From Desulfobacteraceae bacterium (GTDB lineage: Bacteria; Desulfobacterota; Desulfobacteria; Desulfobacterales; Desulfosalsimonadaceae): a stretch of 9,652 bases of DNA. The stretch's first letter is position 1, and each line of letters begins with the position of its first letter. The notes under the pieces are model-generated. The model did no database searches and was not told where the DNA came from. It was given only the letters and a program-made list of their open reading frames with translations. The translations under genes were made by a program, and so were the position numbers. Positions 6,610-9,652 of this stretch are shown in pieces. The DNA is taken from contig DAIEHU010000076.1 of NCBI GenBank assembly GCA_027353395.1, positions 1 to 9,652 of the forward strand, given 5' to 3'.

Positions 6610-7257
6610 ATGAAAGACCGTTATAAATTAATGGGCCATGTCTATGATCTGCTGAGCAATATGTACAGCGGCCGCCGGATTCTTCATTGCAAGGAATCCA
6701 TGCTTGACCGGGTGCGCCCTGGTGATGCGGTATTGTTTGCCGGTGTCGGCCACGGCCGGGAGGCGATCAAGGCCGCGCAATCGGGGGCACGGGTCACGGT
6801 GGTGGATCTGTCCGGGACCATGCTTGAAAAATTCCGCAAGGGCTGTGAGGCGCATACCTTCAGCCACCCGGTCCGGCAGGTGCATGAAGACATTCTGAAA
6901 GTGCCGGCGGACGCGCGATATGATATGGTGTTCGCCAATTTTTTCTTAAATGTATTTGAGCGGAACCAGATGGATGCGGTGGTCCGTCATCTGGCCGCTC
7001 TTACCAAGCCCGGCGGGTATGTGGTGGTGGGGGATTTCGCGTTTCCGGGCGGGAATTTCTGGGCCCGGATGATTCAGAATTTATACTGGTATATCGCGGA
7101 TACCCTTTTTTACCTGTTCACCCGCAATGCCTTTCATGAAATTTATAATTACCCTGAATATTTAAAGAAATATGGCTTAAAGATCGCCGATACCAGATAT
7201 TATCCCATTTTCGGCCTGAATGCTTACTGGTCCGTTCTGGCGCGGAAACCCATGTGA
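6610..7257 (+). CDS. Class I SAM-dependent methyltransferase
   Basis: This 215-residue protein is probably soluble and transfers a methyl group from S-adenosylmethionine. The Rossmann fold is readable: motif I VLFAGVGHGREA (about 41-52), acidic motif II VVDLS (D66, expected to bind the ribose hydroxyls), motif III HEDIL (D94, near the adenine) and motif IV YDMVFANFFLN (104-114). LTKPGGYVVVGDF (131-143) is the usual post-motif strand. Motif I has Phe-Ala where most relatives have Leu-Asp before the Gly-rich loop. The 145-185 stretch is aromatic and hydrophobic (WARMIQNLYWYIADTLFYLF) and could form a lid over a lipophilic or quinone-like substrate, but the substrate cannot be told from sequence. 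The protein resembles UbiE/BioC-type enzymes only at fold level. It has its own promoter and ribosome-binding site and appears to be monocistronic. Confidence 0.88.
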   Translation: MKDRYKLMGHVYDLLSNMYSGRRILHCKESMLDRVRPGDAVLFAGVGHGREAIKAAQSGARVTVVDLSGTMLEKFRKGCEAHTFSHPVRQVHEDILKVPADARYDMVFANFFLNVFERNQMDAVVRHLAALTKPGGYVVVGDFAFPGGNFWARMIQNLYWYIADTLFYLFTRNAFHEIYNYPEYLKKYGLKIADTRYYPIFGLNAYWSVLARKPM

Positions 7258-7286
7258 TTTTTTTCCCCGGCGTTCCGGCCCACATC

Positions 7287-7395
7287 CCGTCATTCCGGCG
7301 CAGGCCGGAATCCAGAACCGGAATCGGGGTCTGTCATGCCGTGGAAGAATCCTTGGGCGCCATTCTGGATAACGGATCGTTGTCCGGCATGACGG
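7287..7395. repeat. Intergenic inverted-repeat element, copy B (longer relative of copy A)
   Basis: This 109-bp element has the same ends as copy A: CCGTCATTCCGG on the left and CCGGCATGACGG on the right. The left hairpin is conserved (ATTCCGGC/GCCGGAAT, 7292-7311, loop GCAG or similar). The middle is longer and diverged and holds an extra arm, GTCATGCCG (7333-7341), complementary to CGGCATGAC (7385-7393). It lies between the convergent methyltransferase and LVIVD genes and may act as a two-way transcription end. The 189-base gap (7258-7446) contains nothing else that is recognisable. Confidence 0.75.
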
Positions 7396-7446
7396 AAGAT
7401 GAAATTCCGGATGTCTGTCAATCCCGGCGGGGCAGGGCGCGCCAGC

Positions 7447-9468
7447 TTATCTCCCGGCCGCCTGAATAAAACATCCGCTGCTGCTGCCGCCCGGATTCAC
7501 CGGGGTATTTGTTTTCTTGGGCACCAGGTTGATGGCGATCAATCCGGCCTGGCCATCGGCGACAAAGGTGAACAGCGCCTCATCGCTGGACGTATAGCCG
7601 CTGGATACATCTGAAGCAAATCCGGCGTGACTATAGGATAAATTGGCGTCCAGGGCCGCCTGGGCCGGGTCTGTCACATTAATGGCCGAGACGCCTTTTC
7701 CCCCGTCCGCCACATAGGCGTAATTCCCGATCACGGTGACATTTCCGGCGAACCCAGGCGTGTCAACGGAACGGATGAGGACGGGCGCGGTTTTGTCCGC
7801 TATATTCACCACCGCCATGCCCATTTCCCCGTCCGCCACAAACGCCATATCGCCGCTTACAAAAACGCCCGATGCCACGCCTGGGGTATCAACGGCCCCG
7901 GCAATGACCGGCGCGGTTTTGCTGGTGGCGTCAACAATTTGAAGTCCGGCCTCCCCGCCGGCGATAAAAACGTAATTCCCCGCCACGGTCACTTTAATGG
8001 CCACCCCCGGGGGTTTAACGGATGCTGTTTTTAAAGGCGCTGTCCTGTTGGTGATGTCAACCACCGTGAGCCCCATTTCCCCGTCCGCCACAAACGCATA
8101 ATTTCCGCTCACATAAACGCCGGAGGCGAAACCCGGCGTATCGCATGACCCGGCGATTACGGGGGCTGTTTTATCCGTCATGTCAATAATCTGAAGTCCG
8201 GCCTCCCCATCCGCCACAAATGCAAAGTCCCCGGAAATCATCACATCACCGGCTTTGCCTGGGGTCGCGCAGAATCCTTTCAAATGTAATTGGATCGCCT
8301 CGTTGAAAGGCGATATCTGAAGGATGCGCAGGCCTTCGCTTTCAGGTTTTGTGCCCGCATTGTCATCCACCATTACCGCATAATCGCCGGAGATATCGAC
8401 TGCTACCGCGCCCGCAGGCATATCATAGGACGCCACGGACCGCATGGCGGCTTTATCGCTGATATCCAGCTTTTGCAAACCCACCTGGTCGTTGGTCATA
8501 TAGAGGGTCTGGGTATCCGCCGCCAGGCCGATGCTGGTGCAGCCGGAAGCAGTATATGTCCAGGCGGCATTGTGAACCGGTTTGGCCGGGTCCGTGATAT
8601 CCACCACCCGCAATCCGTCCGGGCCGTATCCGATATATGCCAGATCCTCTGCAACCCGCACCGCCGTTTCCGTGCCGTCGGCGTTAAACAGGCTGTCAAC
8701 AGTGGGAGACGTGGGCGTGGTGATATCGGTGATGGCCATGCCGCCGCCTTCAAGGGTGGCGTACAGATAATTACCGGATAACGCCAGATCATGAGCGCCG
8801 GCCAGGGCGATGCCTTTTTTATAGACGGGCGTTGACTGGTCCGTCACGTCAACCACATGAATGCCGGTGTAGAGATCGGCTACATATGCGAAATTGCCGG
8901 AGGCGGCGACATCCACGGCGTAGGAAATCCCAAACCCGCCGGGAAGCGTGGACTGGCTCAAAAATACCGGGTTGGCGGTGTCCGAGACATTTAAAATGAA
9001 GAGCCCGTCCACGCCCCCGGCCAGATAGGCGCGATTGCCTTCAACAAACACGCCGTTGACCTCCGTGGTGGATGCTTGCGGAAGATAGGCCCCGGCTTTG
9101 AATGGCTTTTCGGGATCAGACGTGTCAACCATCCACAAGCCATTGTTTTTACATGCGATGTACAGGATATGGCTTGATCCGGCATAAAACAGGGCGCTGA
9201 TCAGGCCGGATTGGGTGACGGTCATGGAGGCGAGGTGATGCAAATCCATGTCCAGGATGTCCATCCGGTCGCCGTTTCCCAGAAACACAAGGCCCCGGCT
9301 GGTATCCATCGCGATGGCCTTGCTGGAATGATAGGGCCATTGGCCGGCGAATACCGGGGGCTGCAGGGTTGATTCCTGGGCCGCATCCGCATTCGCCCTG
9401 AAGAGAAAAAGAACGGCGCACAGAATCCCGATGGTCCGCATAATGCGTATCATGCCTGTTGTCATCAT
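7447..9468 (-). CDS. Exported LVIVD-repeat beta-propeller protein with GCFI C-terminus
   Basis: This 673-residue protein has a signal peptide (hydrophobic core TIGILCAVLFLF, cleavage likely after ANADA near residue 29), so it is exported. The rest is about thirteen LVIVD repeats (PF08309 type), each with a core such as GLxxVDITDxxxP; examples start near residues 110, 155, 202, 243, 285, 330, 379, 424, 466, 508, 550 and 592. The last five are spaced at exactly 42 residues. Such repeats form beta-propeller blades; the number suggests two propellers, which is inferred. No catalytic motif is visible, so a binding or surface-structural role is likely. A linker PVNPGGSSS leads to GCFIQAAGR and the stop. 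The first ATG (9468) is preceded by AAGG eight bases away and overlaps the stop of the upstream gene (ATGA). Met10 (9441) is an alternative start giving a tighter signal peptide. Confidence 0.92.
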   Translation of the reverse strand: MMTTGMIRIMRTIGILCAVLFLFRANADAAQESTLQPPVFAGQWPYHSSKAIAMDTSRGLVFLGNGDRMDILDMDLHHLASMTVTQSGLISALFYAGSSHILYIACKNNGLWMVDTSDPEKPFKAGAYLPQASTTEVNGVFVEGNRAYLAGGVDGLFILNVSDTANPVFLSQSTLPGGFGISYAVDVAASGNFAYVADLYTGIHVVDVTDQSTPVYKKGIALAGAHDLALSGNYLYATLEGGGMAITDITTPTSPTVDSLFNADGTETAVRVAEDLAYIGYGPDGLRVVDITDPAKPVHNAAWTYTASGCTSIGLAADTQTLYMTNDQVGLQKLDISDKAAMRSVASYDMPAGAVAVDISGDYAVMVDDNAGTKPESEGLRILQISPFNEAIQLHLKGFCATPGKAGDVMISGDFAFVADGEAGLQIIDMTDKTAPVIAGSCDTPGFASGVYVSGNYAFVADGEMGLTVVDITNRTAPLKTASVKPPGVAIKVTVAGNYVFIAGGEAGLQIVDATSKTAPVIAGAVDTPGVASGVFVSGDMAFVADGEMGMAVVNIADKTAPVLIRSVDTPGFAGNVTVIGNYAYVADGGKGVSAINVTDPAQAALDANLSYSHAGFASDVSSGYTSSDEALFTFVADGQAGLIAINLVPKKTNTPVNPGGSSSGCFIQAAGR
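7705..8208 (-). repeat. Tandem 126-bp units inside the LVIVD gene, arranged as a duplicated pair
   Basis: Residues 421-588 consist of four exact 42-residue units. Units 1 and 3 begin GEAGLQI, and units 2 and 4 begin GEMG. Units 1 and 3 agree at about 33 of 42 residues, whereas neighbouring units agree at about 20-22. This points to duplication of an 84-residue (252-bp) pair. At DNA level, matching stretches recur 252 bases apart, for example near 7828 and 8080. Confidence 0.75.
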
Positions 9469-9650
9469 GATGCAAGCCTTGATGTCAGTTTAAAGGTTTC
9501 CGGAATGTCCACGTCAATCACGACAAATTCCTTGCCGCCGGGCCGGATTCCCATCGTATGGAAATGGGTCGGGGAGTCAAAGATAATGGGCGTTCCCTTG
9601 AAAAATCCGCCGTAGGTTTCCGAAAGCCAGTGGCCATTGATGACCAGATT
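9465..9650 (-). CDS. 3' end of an unrecognised gene upstream of the LVIVD gene (partial)
   Basis: The minus-strand frame is open from the window edge and encodes the last 61 residues of a protein (NLVINGHWLSETYGGFFKG... to ...ETFKLTSRLAS), ending in TGA at 9467-9465. The fragment has a HFHTMGIRPGGKEFVVIDVDIPE stretch with two His residues, which suggests a beta-rich fold, but no family is recognised. Its TGA overlaps the ATG of the LVIVD gene (ATGA, four bases), so the two genes are almost certainly one transcript with coupled translation. No GCFI tail is present on this protein. Confidence 0.75.
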   Translation of the reverse strand, partial: NLVINGHWLSETYGGFFKGTPIIFDSPTHFHTMGIRPGGKEFVVIDVDIPETFKLTSRLAS

Positions 9651-9652
9651 CC

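Noticed and set aside
7705..8208. Regular 126-bp periodicity as a possible CRISPR-like or noncoding repeat array
   Set aside because: The period equals exactly 42 codons in the LVIVD frame and matches protein blade repeats; there are no short identical repeats with unique spacers.
8290..8781. Plus-strand open frame (163 codons) opposite the LVIVD gene
   Set aside because: It is antisense to repeated propeller blades, and its His/Arg/Ile-rich translation lacks any motif.

Overview
The window looks like chromosomal DNA from a Gram-negative deltaproteobacterium, most likely a Desulfobacterota (sulfate-reducer type) lineage. This rests on three things: exported beta-propeller proteins ending in a Gly-Cys-Phe-Ile tail, a large TPR lipoprotein, and intergenic 'CCGTCATTCCGG...' inverted-repeat elements. 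The assignment is inference from gene style; no marker gene is present.

Layout from left to right. (1) The 3' part of a plus-strand gene for a secreted PQQ-type beta-propeller with a C-terminal Ig-like (Big_5) domain and a short GCFI tail (2-1513). (2) A complete ISAzo13-family insertion sequence with one intact DDE transposase and 22-bp terminal inverted repeats (1608-2889). (3) A 66-bp double-hairpin repeat (2891-2956) directly against the right end of the IS. (4) A minus-strand two-gene unit: a 762-residue TPR lipoprotein (4189-6477) followed by a two-TM coiled-coil protein (3023-4189), joined by a one-base stop/start overlap (TAATG). (5) A 132-bp divergent intergenic region with a plausible sigma70 promoter facing right. 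(6) A plus-strand class I SAM methyltransferase (6610-7257). (7) A second, longer copy of the intergenic repeat (7287-7395) between convergent genes. (8) A minus-strand LVIVD-repeat beta-propeller with a signal peptide and a GCFI tail (7447-9468). (9) The 3' end of an unrecognised gene (9465-9650) that overlaps the LVIVD gene by four bases (ATGA).

Most of the coding capacity concerns the cell envelope: two exported beta-propellers, a lipoprotein with about twenty TPR units, and an inner-membrane coiled-coil protein. The most interesting signal is that the two propellers belong to different families and lie on opposite strands, yet both end in a Gly/Pro/Ser-rich linker followed by Gly-Cys-Phe-Ile, with the stop codon exactly seven residues after the Cys. 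This looks like a compact C-terminal sorting or modification tag that lacks the usual hydrophobic anchor. Other points of note are a recent two-unit duplication inside the LVIVD propeller, a possible RelE-like C-terminal domain on the coiled-coil protein, and repeat elements at both convergent gene junctions. No CRISPR array, tRNA, rRNA, phage module or recognisable defence operon was found.
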